From: CALMEC01 sp963765105
GTDB lineage: Bacteria > Actinomycetota > Thermoleophilia > Miltoncostaeales > Miltoncostaeaceae
Assembly (NCBI GenBank): GCA_963765105.1
Contig: CAVXUW010000002.1
Span: 1,240,001-1,304,000, forward strand
Direction: 5' to 3'
Length of the DNA: 64,000 nt
This document shows positions 43,068 to 51,818 of the stretch, one piece after another (position 1 is the stretch's first letter; the number at the start of each line of letters is the position of its first letter). Position numbers and translations under genes: made by a program. Below the pieces are notes generated by a model, which was not told where the DNA came from, did no database searches, and saw nothing but the letters and a program-made list of their open reading frames with translations.

Positions 43068-43667
43068 GTGGTGACGACGCGGGATGTGGAGATCGTCTAC
43101 CAGCGCGGCGGCGACCTGGCCGTGCGCGGGCTCACCCTGTCGGTGGGCGCCGGCGAGGGGCTTCTCCTCACCGGCGAGCACGGTGCCGGAAAAACGACGT
43201 TCCTGCGAGGGCTCCTGGGCCTCATGAACTACTCCGGCGAGATCCGCGTGTTCGGCAGTGAGCTGCCCGGCACGGCAAATCGTCGCATCGGTTACGGCCC
43301 GCAGGGGCGCACGTTTCTGGGTCGGTTGCGACCGCAGGAGCTGGTCGCGACGGTGGCCGCACTGCGTACGCCGACCACCGATGCATCCGTCACCGAGGCC
43401 CTCACCCGAGCGGGACTGCCGACCAACCGCCACGGCGCACGCACGTTGGAGGTCGATGAACTGCGGCGCGTCGCATTGGCCTGCGCCATTGTCGGCGATC
43501 CTGCCCTGGTCATCCTCGACGACCCGTGGGAGTTCGTCGAAACGCACGAGGAAATCGCCCGTGCCCGCAGCCGTGGGGCCGCGGTCATTGTCGCCACGCA
43601 CGACCCCGGTGGCTTTCCCGCACGTCTCGGCCGCACCGTGACGCTCGAGGCGGGGGGTCACGCATGA
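43068..43667 (+). CDS. ABC transporter ATP-binding protein, degenerate signature
   Basis: A short 199-residue ABC ATPase from GTG 43068. Walker A is present as GEHGAGKTT (about 38-46). The signature LSGGQ is not recognisable (the region reads LEVDELRRVALA), and Walker B ends DDP instead of DEP (LVILDDPWEF), so the usual catalytic Glu is Asp. The switch His is kept in ATHDPGG. It is translationally coupled to the permease downstream (ATGA). Confidence 0.8.
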   Translation: MVTTRDVEIVYQRGGDLAVRGLTLSVGAGEGLLLTGEHGAGKTTFLRGLLGLMNYSGEIRVFGSELPGTANRRIGYGPQGRTFLGRLRPQELVATVAALRTPTTDASVTEALTRAGLPTNRHGARTLEVDELRRVALACAIVGDPALVILDDPWEFVETHEEIARARSRGAAVIVATHDPGGFPARLGRTVTLEAGGHA

Positions 43668-44482
43668 GCCATCCCATCGGGGCCATCATCACCACCGACC
43701 TCAAACGCATCCTGCGAAGCCGTGTCATCCTCGGAACCACCGTCGCCGGCATCGCCGCTGTTGCGCTCATCGCTGCGGTCGCCGGTGGACGCACCGGAGG
43801 GGACGTCTCTGACACCTTCCGCTCGGGCGCGGCGTCACTCATCCTGGTCGGTGGTCTGGTGATCGCGCTCACGCTGGGGGCAACCGCGAGTTTCTCCGGT
43901 GCCATCAGCGGCACGCACGGCCTGTTTGTCGCCTCCGGGGCATCACGTCGCGATTTGGCGCTCGGCGTTCTCGTTTCCCGGCTGGTGAGCCTGGCCGCAG
44001 TGCTCGGCATATGGCTCATTGCTCTGCAGGTCGGGAGCCTCGCAATCGGCCGCGGCAGCGACGGCCCCCTCGCCGTCCATGTGGCCGCAGCAGGAGAGAC
44101 ACACGCACTGGTCCTTCTCATGGCGGCCGCCACCAGCACGGTTATGGGCCCCACCATCGCGGCGTTCGTGGGCCTCGTCGTCCACGTCACCGCCACCGCA
44201 GCCGTCAACCTCGAAGCCGCCGCCGACCAGGGCCTTCTCGCCACCGGCGCCCGCCTGGTTCACATCGGCTACAACACGCTGCCACGAGCGGTGAGCTCAC
44301 CAATGATCGTCGCCCTTCAAAACCGGGACGCGGGCGGCCCGGCAGCACCGCAATTCGAGATCAACCAACTCCCCGTACCACTCCCCGCAGCCGGCATCAC
44401 CACCGTGCTGTGGACGCTCGGCTGGTGCGCACTTTTCGCCTGGTTCTTCGTGATCGGCGTACGCCGCCGAACACTGATCTAG
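43664..44482 (+). CDS. putative ABC transporter membrane subunit
   Basis: A 272-residue membrane protein with six likely spans: GTTVAGIAAVALIAAVAG, LILVGGLVIALTLGATASF, LAAVLGIWLIALQVG, LVLLMAAATSTVMGPTIAAFVGLVV, and a final GITTVLWTLGWCALFAWFFV. It has no strong motif but is coupled to the degenerate ATPase upstream and has the size of an ABC-2-type permease. The substrate is unknown. Confidence 0.75.
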   Translation: MSHPIGAIITTDLKRILRSRVILGTTVAGIAAVALIAAVAGGRTGGDVSDTFRSGAASLILVGGLVIALTLGATASFSGAISGTHGLFVASGASRRDLALGVLVSRLVSLAAVLGIWLIALQVGSLAIGRGSDGPLAVHVAAAGETHALVLLMAAATSTVMGPTIAAFVGLVVHVTATAAVNLEAAADQGLLATGARLVHIGYNTLPRAVSSPMIVALQNRDAGGPAAPQFEINQLPVPLPAAGITTVLWTLGWCALFAWFFVIGVRRRTLI

Positions 44483-44565
44483 CGAAACCGGGTTTCCTGG
44501 ACGCGTGTGACGCGCCTCACTCACAATGATGGGGTTCATCGTTCCATCCCCACGACTACCGCTGC

Positions 44566-45657
44566 CTACCTCGGTGAGGCGAGTTCCTCGCGGTCGACGC
44601 GGCCGTAGAGGGTGTCGCGCTCCACCGGGGTGCGCCCGCCGGCGACGACGAGGCCGCGGATGCGGTCCTGTGTCAGACCCAGCGGCGTTTCCACCGTTGT
44701 GGCGTGGGCGATGCGCTCCTCGGTCAGCGTTCCCGACAGGTCGTCGAGACCGAAGGACAGTGCCTCGGAGGTGATCTCCTCGCCCAGCATGACCCAGTGA
44801 CCCTTGATGTGCGGGAAGTTGTCGAGGAACAGTCGCGCGACGGCGATGGTGCGCAGCTTCTCCTCCCGCGTGGGGCCGGGCAGGTAGGCGAACTCGGTGT
44901 TACCCGGCAGGAACGGCAGCGGGATAAACGCCTGGAAGCCCTTGGTTTCGTCCTGCAGGTCGCGTAGCGCCTGCATGTGCTCGACCTGCTCCTCGGGGCT
45001 TTCGAAGGTGCCGAAAAGGAGCGTGGCGTTGGTGCGAAGGCCCTGGCGGTGTGCCTCGCGGTGCACCTCGAGCCAGGTCTCGGCCGGCACCTTCTTGTCG
45101 GCGATGATCTTCCGCACGCGGGGGCTGAAGACCTCGGCGCCGCCACCGGGCATCGTGTCGTGGCCCGCGGCGATGGTGCGCTCGAGCGCCTCGCGATGCG
45201 ACACCTTCGACAGCTTCGCGACAAAATCGATCTCCACCGCCGTGAGCGCCGTGAGCGACACCTGCGGCAAGCTGGCCTTCAACTCACGGAAAAGGTCCTC
45301 GTAGTACTCGAGGTTGTACTCGCGGGTCATGCCACCCACGATGTGCAGCTCGGTGATCCCGAACTCGGTGAACTGTGTGGCGCGCTCCACGAGCTGGTCG
45401 ACGCTGTACGCGTAGGCGCGGTCGTCCTTGTCGGTCCACACGGCAAACGCGCAGAACCCGCAGCCCACGACACAGATGTTCGTGGGGTTCAGGTGTGCGT
45501 TGACGTTGTAGGTGACCCTCCCGCTGTAGCGGCGATGGGTGACCGCATCAGCGGCCGCACCCAGGTCGGCAAGCGGAGCATCACGGTAGAGCAGTGCGGC
45601 GTCTGTGGCGGTGATGCGCTCGCCATCGGCGGCACGCGCAAGAATGGTGTCAATCAT
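44566..45657 (-). CDS. mqnE: radical SAM aminofutalosine synthase (MqnE-like)
   Basis: A 363-residue radical SAM protein. The cluster motif CVVGCGFCAF has Cys62, 66 and 69 (CxxxCxxC); HIVGGMTREYNLEYYEDLF, AGHDTMPGGGAEVF and GHWVMLGEE are shared by the MqnE/MqnC/CofH group. The lack of an adjoining futalosine gene leaves CofH (F420 synthesis) and MqnC as alternatives, but the GGGAEVF and KGHWVMLG pattern fits MqnE best. It would then act in futalosine-route menaquinone synthesis, with the UbiA-type prenyltransferase 2.7 kb away as a possible later enzyme. ATG 45657 is used; 45675 is possible. Confidence 0.8.
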   Translation of the reverse strand: MIDTILARAADGERITATDAALLYRDAPLADLGAAADAVTHRRYSGRVTYNVNAHLNPTNICVVGCGFCAFAVWTDKDDRAYAYSVDQLVERATQFTEFGITELHIVGGMTREYNLEYYEDLFRELKASLPQVSLTALTAVEIDFVAKLSKVSHREALERTIAAGHDTMPGGGAEVFSPRVRKIIADKKVPAETWLEVHREAHRQGLRTNATLLFGTFESPEEQVEHMQALRDLQDETKGFQAFIPLPFLPGNTEFAYLPGPTREEKLRTIAVARLFLDNFPHIKGHWVMLGEEITSEALSFGLDDLSGTLTEERIAHATTVETPLGLTQDRIRGLVVAGGRTPVERDTLYGRVDREELASPR

Positions 45658-45761
45658 TGATTGAGAACTTAGCAAGGCAACCCGGTGGAACGACGACCAT
45701 GGGCCACTTCGGAACCCGCTCAGTGTCGTCCGTCAGTGACAACGCCTGGTAGCGTCAACCC

Positions 45762-46088
45762 ATGGCATTCGCCGACGAATTCGATCAGGTACTGGCCGAG
45801 CTCTCCGGGGACTGGGCGTTTTTTGAGTGTTATCTCACCGTCGACGACCCCCGGCGGCTCGTTGATGCGCGGGTGTCGCTGGCACGCGCCAACGCACGCC
45901 CCGTGCGTTCGGAAGAGGGCCACGACTTCGAGATCACCGTGGCCAACACATGGGGCCACGGCGCGCGCGCCGGGGTTGTGCGGACGGCCCTACGCATCCT
46001 CGATGACCTCGAGATCACCGGCCGCGTTTGGTGTGGCCAGATGTCCGACATGCTGCGCCCCGCCCCAGCCCACCGCGCCGGCCCCTAG
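45762..46088 (+). CDS. hypothetical protein
   Basis: A 108-residue protein beginning MAFADEFDQVLAELSGDWAF. The composition is normal for a soluble alpha/beta protein, with one Cys in VWCGQM. I recognise no family. It starts the plus-strand group with the MarR-like gene 7 bp downstream, so the two are probably co-transcribed. Confidence 0.55.
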   Translation: MAFADEFDQVLAELSGDWAFFECYLTVDDPRRLVDARVSLARANARPVRSEEGHDFEITVANTWGHGARAGVVRTALRILDDLEITGRVWCGQMSDMLRPAPAHRAGP

Positions 46089-46094
46089 CCAGGG

Positions 46095-46532
46095 ATGTAT
46101 CGATCACCGGATGACATCGCCCTGCTCACGGAGCTGGCCGGGGTGCTCGACCAAACCGTCACCGAAACGGGCCTGACGCCCGGTACGTACCTGGTGCTGC
46201 GGGAGCTGGACCGTGCCGGCACGCCATTGGCCGTGACCGCCCTCGCGGGACGGCTGCATGCCGACCCGGAAGAGATCGCCGAGCTCACGGGGCGACTCAT
46301 CGAGGTTGACCTCGTCGCAATCACCGGCGGTCGTCTCGGTGTCACGCCGGCCGGAACGGCACACATCGCCGAGCTGGAGACCGATGCGAACGAGGCGATG
46401 CGCAGCTACGTGATGGAACGCCCCCACACCGCCACGGTCTACGGGCTGGTGGCGGCGATGCAGTCGGGACGGTTCACCGTGGAAGACCTCCTCGAGTTCC
46501 TCAATGAAGGCCCTACCGAGGACGAGGAATGA
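46095..46532 (+). CDS. MarR-like winged-helix protein
   Basis: A 145-residue protein whose central part (about 28-100: TYLVLRELDRAGTPLAVTAL, AGRLHADPEEIAELTGRLIE, LVAITGGRLGVTPAGTAHIA) has the MarR winged-helix outline with a wing before VTPAG. The C-terminal tail is acidic. It is a probable transcription regulator with unknown target. Its stop overlaps the next gene (ATGA). Confidence 0.65.
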   Translation: MYRSPDDIALLTELAGVLDQTVTETGLTPGTYLVLRELDRAGTPLAVTALAGRLHADPEEIAELTGRLIEVDLVAITGGRLGVTPAGTAHIAELETDANEAMRSYVMERPHTATVYGLVAAMQSGRFTVEDLLEFLNEGPTEDEE

Positions 46533-46642
46533 TCCCGGCAGCTATTGGTGCGCGAACGATTCTCCCGGTCATCGTGATCGTGTTCATCATCGCCCTCATC
46601 GTGGTGCTCTCGCGCAAGAAGCTGCGCGACCGCGAGGACTAG
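46529..46642 (+). CDS. 37-residue single-pass membrane protein
   Basis: A short frame whose ATG at 46529 overlaps the stop of the MarR-like gene by 4 nt. The product has one hydrophobic span (ILPVIVIVFIIALIVVLS) and a charged tail RKKLRDRED, so the C-terminus is likely in the cytoplasm. The overlap and clear span argue that it is real and co-translated with the regulator. It also overlaps by 4 nt the convergent gene that follows. Confidence 0.55.
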   Translation: MIPAAIGARTILPVIVIVFIIALIVVLSRKKLRDRED

Positions 46643-47316
46643 CTTCCGGCGGTGAGTGGGGTGAGGTGGGCGGCGATCATCTCGTCCGCACCGGCCTCGA
46701 CTCCCTCGAACGCTCCCGCAACGGCAACGGGCAGCGCCGTGGTGAGCCCTGCGCGTGACGCGGCAGCGTCCAGGTCGCGGAGTGCGTCGACAAGGTCGCC
46801 CGGCAGCGTGTCCTGCACCGCAACGAGTGGCTCCGAAAGCTCGAGAAATCGTTCGTAGTGACGCCGCACTCGTTCGTGACAAGCCACGCCGTGGTCGATC
46901 TCCGCCACCGCGGCGACCACCCGTCCGGGCGCCCGGCGCCACTGTTCGAGTTCCCGCGCGCCCCGGGCCACGTCGCGAAGGACCTCGCCGAGGCTGCCCT
47001 CACGGTCACTGCTGGCCACCCGGTCACAGATCCCCGCGACGAGAGTCAATTCCTCAGCATCGACCAAACTCTCCACCTGCTCGACCAAGAGCGCGCAGAT
47101 GGCGGCGCGGCGTACAGCCTCCTCGGATTGTTCGGCCTGGTGTTTCTCATCGAGGCAGAGAAACGCGGGGCCATCAAAAGCGCACAGAACCCAGCGATGG
47201 CCCGGGGCGGGCTCCACCACGCGAAGACCCGTCGGAAGACGCCCCGCCGCCGCAGCGGCCGCCTCCTGGGCACGGGTGAGATGCTCCGCCAATTCGGCCA
47301 GGGTAGCGTCGTTCAT
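46639..47316 (-). CDS. hypothetical alpha-helical protein
   Basis: A 225-residue protein from ATG 47316 (GAGGG upstream). It is mostly helical, Ala/Glu/Leu-rich, with a segment HRWVLCAFDGPAFLCLDEKH (about 48-67) that may form a small beta motif and LVEQVESLVDAEELTLVAGI. No membrane span or signal peptide. I recognise no family. Confidence 0.6.
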   Translation of the reverse strand: MNDATLAELAEHLTRAQEAAAAAAGRLPTGLRVVEPAPGHRWVLCAFDGPAFLCLDEKHQAEQSEEAVRRAAICALLVEQVESLVDAEELTLVAGICDRVASSDREGSLGEVLRDVARGARELEQWRRAPGRVVAAVAEIDHGVACHERVRRHYERFLELSEPLVAVQDTLPGDLVDALRDLDAAASRAGLTTALPVAVAGAFEGVEAGADEMIAAHLTPLTAGS

Positions 47317-47369
47317 CGGCGCGCCCCCCTCCAGTTCACGCCCCGGACCTGTCGGGCTACACTCGTGGC

Positions 47370-47981
47370 GTGTGCCCCGCCGAACCCCTCCCTTTGCCTG
47401 CACACGACGGGACGAGCGTTGGCGTCGGCGAATGGCTGCGACAAACGCTGCCGCCGCCAGTCACGCGGCACGCGCCCGCCCATAAGCGCGCGGCCGTTCT
47501 CATCCTCCTGTTTGACCGTGACGGGCATGCCCACACGTTACTGACGAAACGCACCGACACGCTGACCCATCATCCCGGTCAGATCTCCTTGCCGGGGGGA
47601 CGTCACGATGCCGACGACGTTGATCTCACCGCAACGGCGCTGCGTGAGGCGTTTGAAGAGATCGGTGTCGAGCCCTCGACGGTCGAGGTCGTCGGCCGCC
47701 TTGATGATGTCCACACGATGGCCAGCGACTTCGTCGTCGCCCCCATCATTGGCGTGACAGGCGCACAGATTGATCCCCTCCCCAACCCCGATGAGATCGC
47801 GCGGGTGTTCGAGGTGTCGCTGGTTGAGCTGATGAGCGCCGATCGCGCTCTCGGGCCAACGGCGACGGGGATGTCTCTGCGTTACGCGCTGAGCGGCGAG
47901 GATGTCTGGGGCGCGACGGCCCGGATCCTGCGTGCGCTTGTCGCAGCTACCGAACCGGCCACGGGCAGCTCAGCCGCCTGA
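47370..47981 (+). CDS. Nudix hydrolase, coenzyme A pyrophosphatase-like
   Basis: A 203-residue Nudix protein. The box GGRHDADDVDLTATALREAF with EEIG (about 75-98) is preceded by TDTLTHHPGQISLPGG, the UPF0035 signature that marks the CoA pyrophosphatase (NudL) subgroup. It should cleave CoA to 4'-phosphopantetheine and 3',5'-ADP. The start is GTG 47370. It ends overlapping the convergent small gene by 12 nt. Confidence 0.85.
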   Translation: MCPAEPLPLPAHDGTSVGVGEWLRQTLPPPVTRHAPAHKRAAVLILLFDRDGHAHTLLTKRTDTLTHHPGQISLPGGRHDADDVDLTATALREAFEEIGVEPSTVEVVGRLDDVHTMASDFVVAPIIGVTGAQIDPLPNPDEIARVFEVSLVELMSADRALGPTATGMSLRYALSGEDVWGATARILRALVAATEPATGSSAA

Positions 47982-48239
47982 GGTCTCGAGGCGAAGCGAC
48001 GGGCGGGTGGGAAGCTCGGCCTGCCCTACACGGCCACCCTCCCCGCCGAGTGCAAGCTGATCGAGCCGAGCGATGTGCGTGGCAAGCTCGGCCTGCCGCG
48101 GGTCGTCCGCCGGCAACGTCGCCGCAAACGACACGACCCGCTCGCGAATCTGCAGCGCAAAGTGCGGGGTCGCCGCGCCCACCATTTGCGCCAACTCAGC
48201 TGGGCCGGGAATGGGATAGATGTGCTCACGAACGGTCAT
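47970..48239 (-). CDS. hypothetical protein
   Basis: An 89-residue protein. The first part, IYPIPGPAELAQMVGAATPH then FALQIRERVVSFAATL, and the helix QAELATHIARLDQLAL suggest a small helical fold; the C-terminal 20 residues are irregular and lie over the Nudix 3' end. I recognise no family. Confidence 0.5.
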   Translation of the reverse strand: MTVREHIYPIPGPAELAQMVGAATPHFALQIRERVVSFAATLPADDPRQAELATHIARLDQLALGGEGGRVGQAELPTRPSLRLETSGG

Positions 48240-48316
48240 GCACGGGATAGTCGCACACCGGTACCGACAGCGCTGTCCTCGTCCGAGAACAGGTGCGTTG
48301 ATGACATCATCAGCGT

Positions 48317-49342
48317 GTGCCCCTCCTGACGAAACGCTTCGCGGGCCTCTACTTGGAGCTTCGCGCCGTGCCTGTTCTTCTGTGGTCGTTCTCGGGGGTA
48401 GCGCTCGGTACAGGCCTTGGGTGGGAAAGCGATGACCGCTCTATCGGATGGTTCGCGGCGGCGTTGGTGGTGGGTGCCCTCATCCAGGGCTTCGTTGCCC
48501 ACACCGTCAATGACATCACCGACTGGCGATCGGGAACGGATCGTGATGAGGCGCCGCGGGTGCTCAGTGGAGGCAGCAAAGTTCTCGGTGCAGGACTGCT
48601 GAGCGAACGCGATCTGACCATCGTGGGATGGGTGGCCGCCGTCCTTGCCATTGGAGGTGGTTTTGCCATCGCCGCCCAGCGCGGTTGGTGGCTTCTCAGC
48701 CTGGGAGCGTTGGGCATCGTGGGCGCCACCACCTACACCCTGTGGCCGGTACGGGCGGCGTATCGCCCATTCGTGGGTGAGGGCGTTGCCTTTGTGTGCG
48801 TGGGGTCATGTGTCGTCGGGGGGTACGGAGTACAGACGGGTTCTTTTGCCGCCGGCGCGCTGGTGGTTGGGATCGCGCATGGCGCGGTGTGTGTGGCAAT
48901 GCTCATGCTCCACCACTACCTCGATCGTGAACCCGACCGGCGCGCGGAGCCGATCAAGGTCACCTCCGTTGTCTTTCTCGAATCACGTGCTCGTGGTTAC
49001 GCAACCGGATGGGCCGTCCTGGCAACCGGCGTCTTTGCGCTCGCTGCGATCGCGATCGACACTGCTCTCATCTGGGCGGCCGTCGCGGCGGCGCTCAGCG
49101 TCGCCTTTCACATCACCGTCTCGGTGGACGACCCGTCCTCGGTCACTCGTGCCGAGCTGGGCGTCATCGGCCTTGGCGTCGTCGGTGCGGTTGCGAGCAC
49201 CGTCGTCCTGGCCCCCGCACTCGCATGGATCATCGCCATCCCTCCGATCGCGATAGCCGTCGATGTCATGGTCAGCCGACGCTTTCTCACGCGCGCTCCG
49301 GCCAACCCACCACCTGTGGATGTCGCGGCGACCCTCGACTGA
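48317..49342 (+). CDS. UbiA-family prenyltransferase
   Basis: A 341-residue membrane protein with eight to nine spans. The first Asp-rich motif NDITDWRSGTDRDE (about 64-77) binds Mg-diphosphate; the second is the HHYLDREPDRRAEP segment (about 199-212). The pattern resembles MenA-type 1,4-dihydroxy-2-naphthoate prenyltransferases more than protoheme farnesyltransferase. With the MqnE-like gene close by it may act in menaquinone synthesis, but another aromatic acceptor is possible. Confidence 0.8.
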   Translation: MPLLTKRFAGLYLELRAVPVLLWSFSGVALGTGLGWESDDRSIGWFAAALVVGALIQGFVAHTVNDITDWRSGTDRDEAPRVLSGGSKVLGAGLLSERDLTIVGWVAAVLAIGGGFAIAAQRGWWLLSLGALGIVGATTYTLWPVRAAYRPFVGEGVAFVCVGSCVVGGYGVQTGSFAAGALVVGIAHGAVCVAMLMLHHYLDREPDRRAEPIKVTSVVFLESRARGYATGWAVLATGVFALAAIAIDTALIWAAVAAALSVAFHITVSVDDPSSVTRAELGVIGLGVVGAVASTVVLAPALAWIIAIPPIAIAVDVMVSRRFLTRAPANPPPVDVAATLD

Positions 49343-49679
49343 CGAGCCGGGCCAGACCGCCCTGGACGCCGGGCGTCCGAGCATGGTTGTCCCTTTCGCC
49401 TGCGTTGCGGTCTCGGCCGGGGAAACCACACGGAAAGTCTTTCATCCGAAGCCGGGCTGCGGTCATCTCAACACTCCTGTGGATAACTCCACATGTGGGG
49501 TGCGGGTGGCTAACCCCGGTACCGCTCCCGCGTCGCTCCGATGGTGAGGACTTGTCGCTCCTAGCTGGTAAATGACTGGAGAGCAGGGTTCCCAGACCAC
49601 CGGGAGGCCTTGGAGAAGCAGATCACTTCGTTAGTGTTTGGTTGCAAGTGCCCCTCCTCACCCCCATCCCGCCGTGGCT
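49343..49679 (+). other. 337-bp intergenic region before pafBC
   Basis: No gene is seen. It contains a single exact DnaA-box-like TGTGGATAA (49478-49486) and a candidate promoter TTGTCGCTC, 8 bp, TAAATG (49552-49574) that partly matches the PafBC-dependent recA-type promoter TTGTCRGTG-N8-TANNNT. This lies about 105 bp upstream of the pafBC ATG, so it could be a self-regulatory site. Confidence 0.35.
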
Positions 49680-51818
49680 ATGAGAGACGACGACAAGCTG
49701 GTTCGCCAGCTCTCGCTCGTTGCGTTTCTCATGTCGCAACATCGACCGGTAACGGCCGATGAGATCCATGAGAACGTCGAGGGCTACGGCGGCATGAGCG
49801 AGCAGGCATTTCTGCGGCGGTTCTACTCCGACCGCAGCGAGCTGGAAGCCATGGGCTTCTCCCTCACCGTCGATCGACCCGGCGACGACCCGTTCCAAGG
49901 GGACCTCTACGCGCTGCCGCCGGAGAGCTACTACCTGCCGCCCATCGACTTCGATGAGACCGAGCTCTCGGCACTTCAAACCTGCCTCTACCTCCTGGAA
50001 GGTCAGTTCGCCTACGCCGAGCCTCTGCGCCTGGCGCTGCAGCACCTGACATTGGGTCGGCCCAGCCCGCTCGACGACCACGCAGCCCGCACCGTGTCGG
50101 TGAACCTGCTCGGCCCGGGGTACTCCTCCGAGGTTGCCGGCCACCTCGCCAAGATCGAATCGGCCATCGGTCGCCGCAAGACGATCCGTTTCACCTACTA
50201 CTCCATCGGTCGTGACGAGCGCTCCCAGCGTGAGGTCGACCCGTACAGCCTGCTCTACGCCGCCGGCAACTGGTACGTGGTGGGTTTCGCCCACGAGCGC
50301 GAGGCGATGCGCATCTTCCGCCTGTCGCGCATCGAAGGGCGCATCACATTCAAGTCACGTGCCGAACACGACTTCCCGCCGCCGCGCGACTTCGATCTGT
50401 CGCCCTACCGCGATCAGGCGCCGTGGCAGCTTGCCGAGCCGGACGAGGTGGCCACTATCGCCCTCACCCCCACCATCGCCTGGTGGGTGGAGCGCATGTT
50501 CGGCGCCCACGGCGAGTTCACGTCCAACGCCGACGGCAGTGGGGTTTTCACCACCCCGTACGGCGCACGACGTGAGCTTCTCACGTGGGTGTTGGGTCTC
50601 GGAGCCGACGCCGAGGTCATCTCACCCCCGGCGCTGCGGACGGCCGTAGTAGAGGCGCTTGAACTGATTCGCGATCGTCACGAGGCCGACGGACCGTCGA
50701 AACCTCCCGGCAAGGTCATCCGCCGTGCACCCACAGCGCCGCCCGAAGTGGCCGCCGAGGTGGACCTTCTCCCGCCCGATCGGGTCGTGCCGGCCGAGCG
50801 CTTTACCCGCTTGCTTGCGCTCATGACGCGACTCCTCGATGCCTGCGGAAAGTCGCGCGAAGGTCGCGTTCCCACACGTGAGCTGTGTTCCGGATTGAAT
50901 CTCTCACCCAAGGAACTTGAGGACGACATCACGCTCCTCAACCTCATCAACTTCGGTGGCGGGTGCTACGCCCTGTTTGCCCAGGTCACTGACGATGACG
51001 TGATGGTGCAGAAAGAGACATACGGCGAGCAGTTCGCCCGGCCGGCCCGACTGTCACCGCTCGAAGCGAAGGCCCTGTTGTGGGCATTGGAATTCATCGG
51101 CGACCGCCTCCCCGTGGGCGACGACGATCCGTTGGCATCGGCCCGCACCAAGATTGAGGAGGCCATCGGCGAGGACCACCTCCCGCCCATCGAGTTGGGC
51201 CGCGTGCAGACCGCCGACGCAAAGGTGGCCGCCGCAATCACGAAGGCCATTCGCGAGGACCGCGTGCTCGACATCGAGTACTGGACCGAGGCGCGCGGCG
51301 ATCTCACCAAGCGCTCGATCGAACCTCACCTCGTCGTCAACACACGCGATGCCTGGTACGTGGTGGGATGGTGCCGCCGCGCCGACGAAACCCGCACGTT
51401 CCGCCTCGACCGCATCCGCAGCGCCAAGGTCACCGCCAAACGTTTCATGCGCCGCAGTGAGATGACCGCCGGACCGTACCTGCCCTGGGGTGAGCGCCGG
51501 CACGACGCCACCACAGGCACCCAGGCCCAAAGCGCCTCGGTGTGGTGCGGGCACACCATCGCCCGCTGGCTCGAGGAGGAGCACTCATCACGGGAGTTCC
51601 ACAGCGACGGCTCGGTTCTGATCGAGATTCCCTATGCCAGCGAGGAATGGCTCGTCAAAGAGCTCCTCAAACACCAGGGTGAAGCCGTCTTGTTCGAGCC
51701 GGTACGGGTGCGTGCCATCGTCGCACAAGGCGCCACAAAGATCCTGAAGCGTTACCGCCGTCGCTCACCGTCGACATCACGTTCGACACCGGCTACGTCC
51801 TCACGCAACTCCGCGTAG
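49680..51818 (+). CDS. pafBC: fused PafB-PafC transcription regulator (two WYL modules)
   Basis: A 712-residue fusion of two WYL-domain regulators. Each half has an N-terminal winged helix (DKLVRQLSLVAFLMSQHRPV, about 4-23; RLLALMTRLLDACGKSREGR, about 376-395), a WYL domain (IRFTYYSIG ... DPYSLLYAAGNWYVVGFAH; LDIEYWTEA ... IEPHLVVNTRDAWYVVGWCR) and a WCX extension. In actinobacteria PafBC senses DNA damage and activates recA and repair genes independently of LexA. A single fused polypeptide occurs in some lineages. The pup/proteasome genes that often neighbour it are not seen; dprA follows convergently, overlapping by 18 nt. Confidence 0.9.
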   Translation: MRDDDKLVRQLSLVAFLMSQHRPVTADEIHENVEGYGGMSEQAFLRRFYSDRSELEAMGFSLTVDRPGDDPFQGDLYALPPESYYLPPIDFDETELSALQTCLYLLEGQFAYAEPLRLALQHLTLGRPSPLDDHAARTVSVNLLGPGYSSEVAGHLAKIESAIGRRKTIRFTYYSIGRDERSQREVDPYSLLYAAGNWYVVGFAHEREAMRIFRLSRIEGRITFKSRAEHDFPPPRDFDLSPYRDQAPWQLAEPDEVATIALTPTIAWWVERMFGAHGEFTSNADGSGVFTTPYGARRELLTWVLGLGADAEVISPPALRTAVVEALELIRDRHEADGPSKPPGKVIRRAPTAPPEVAAEVDLLPPDRVVPAERFTRLLALMTRLLDACGKSREGRVPTRELCSGLNLSPKELEDDITLLNLINFGGGCYALFAQVTDDDVMVQKETYGEQFARPARLSPLEAKALLWALEFIGDRLPVGDDDPLASARTKIEEAIGEDHLPPIELGRVQTADAKVAAAITKAIREDRVLDIEYWTEARGDLTKRSIEPHLVVNTRDAWYVVGWCRRADETRTFRLDRIRSAKVTAKRFMRRSEMTAGPYLPWGERRHDATTGTQAQSASVWCGHTIARWLEEEHSSREFHSDGSVLIEIPYASEEWLVKELLKHQGEAVLFEPVRVRAIVAQGATKILKRYRRRSPSTSRSTPATSSRNSA

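Noticed and set aside
49478..49486. DnaA box suggesting a replication origin
   Set aside because: Only one TGTGGATAA is present and no dnaA, dnaN, gyrase or parAB genes are near.
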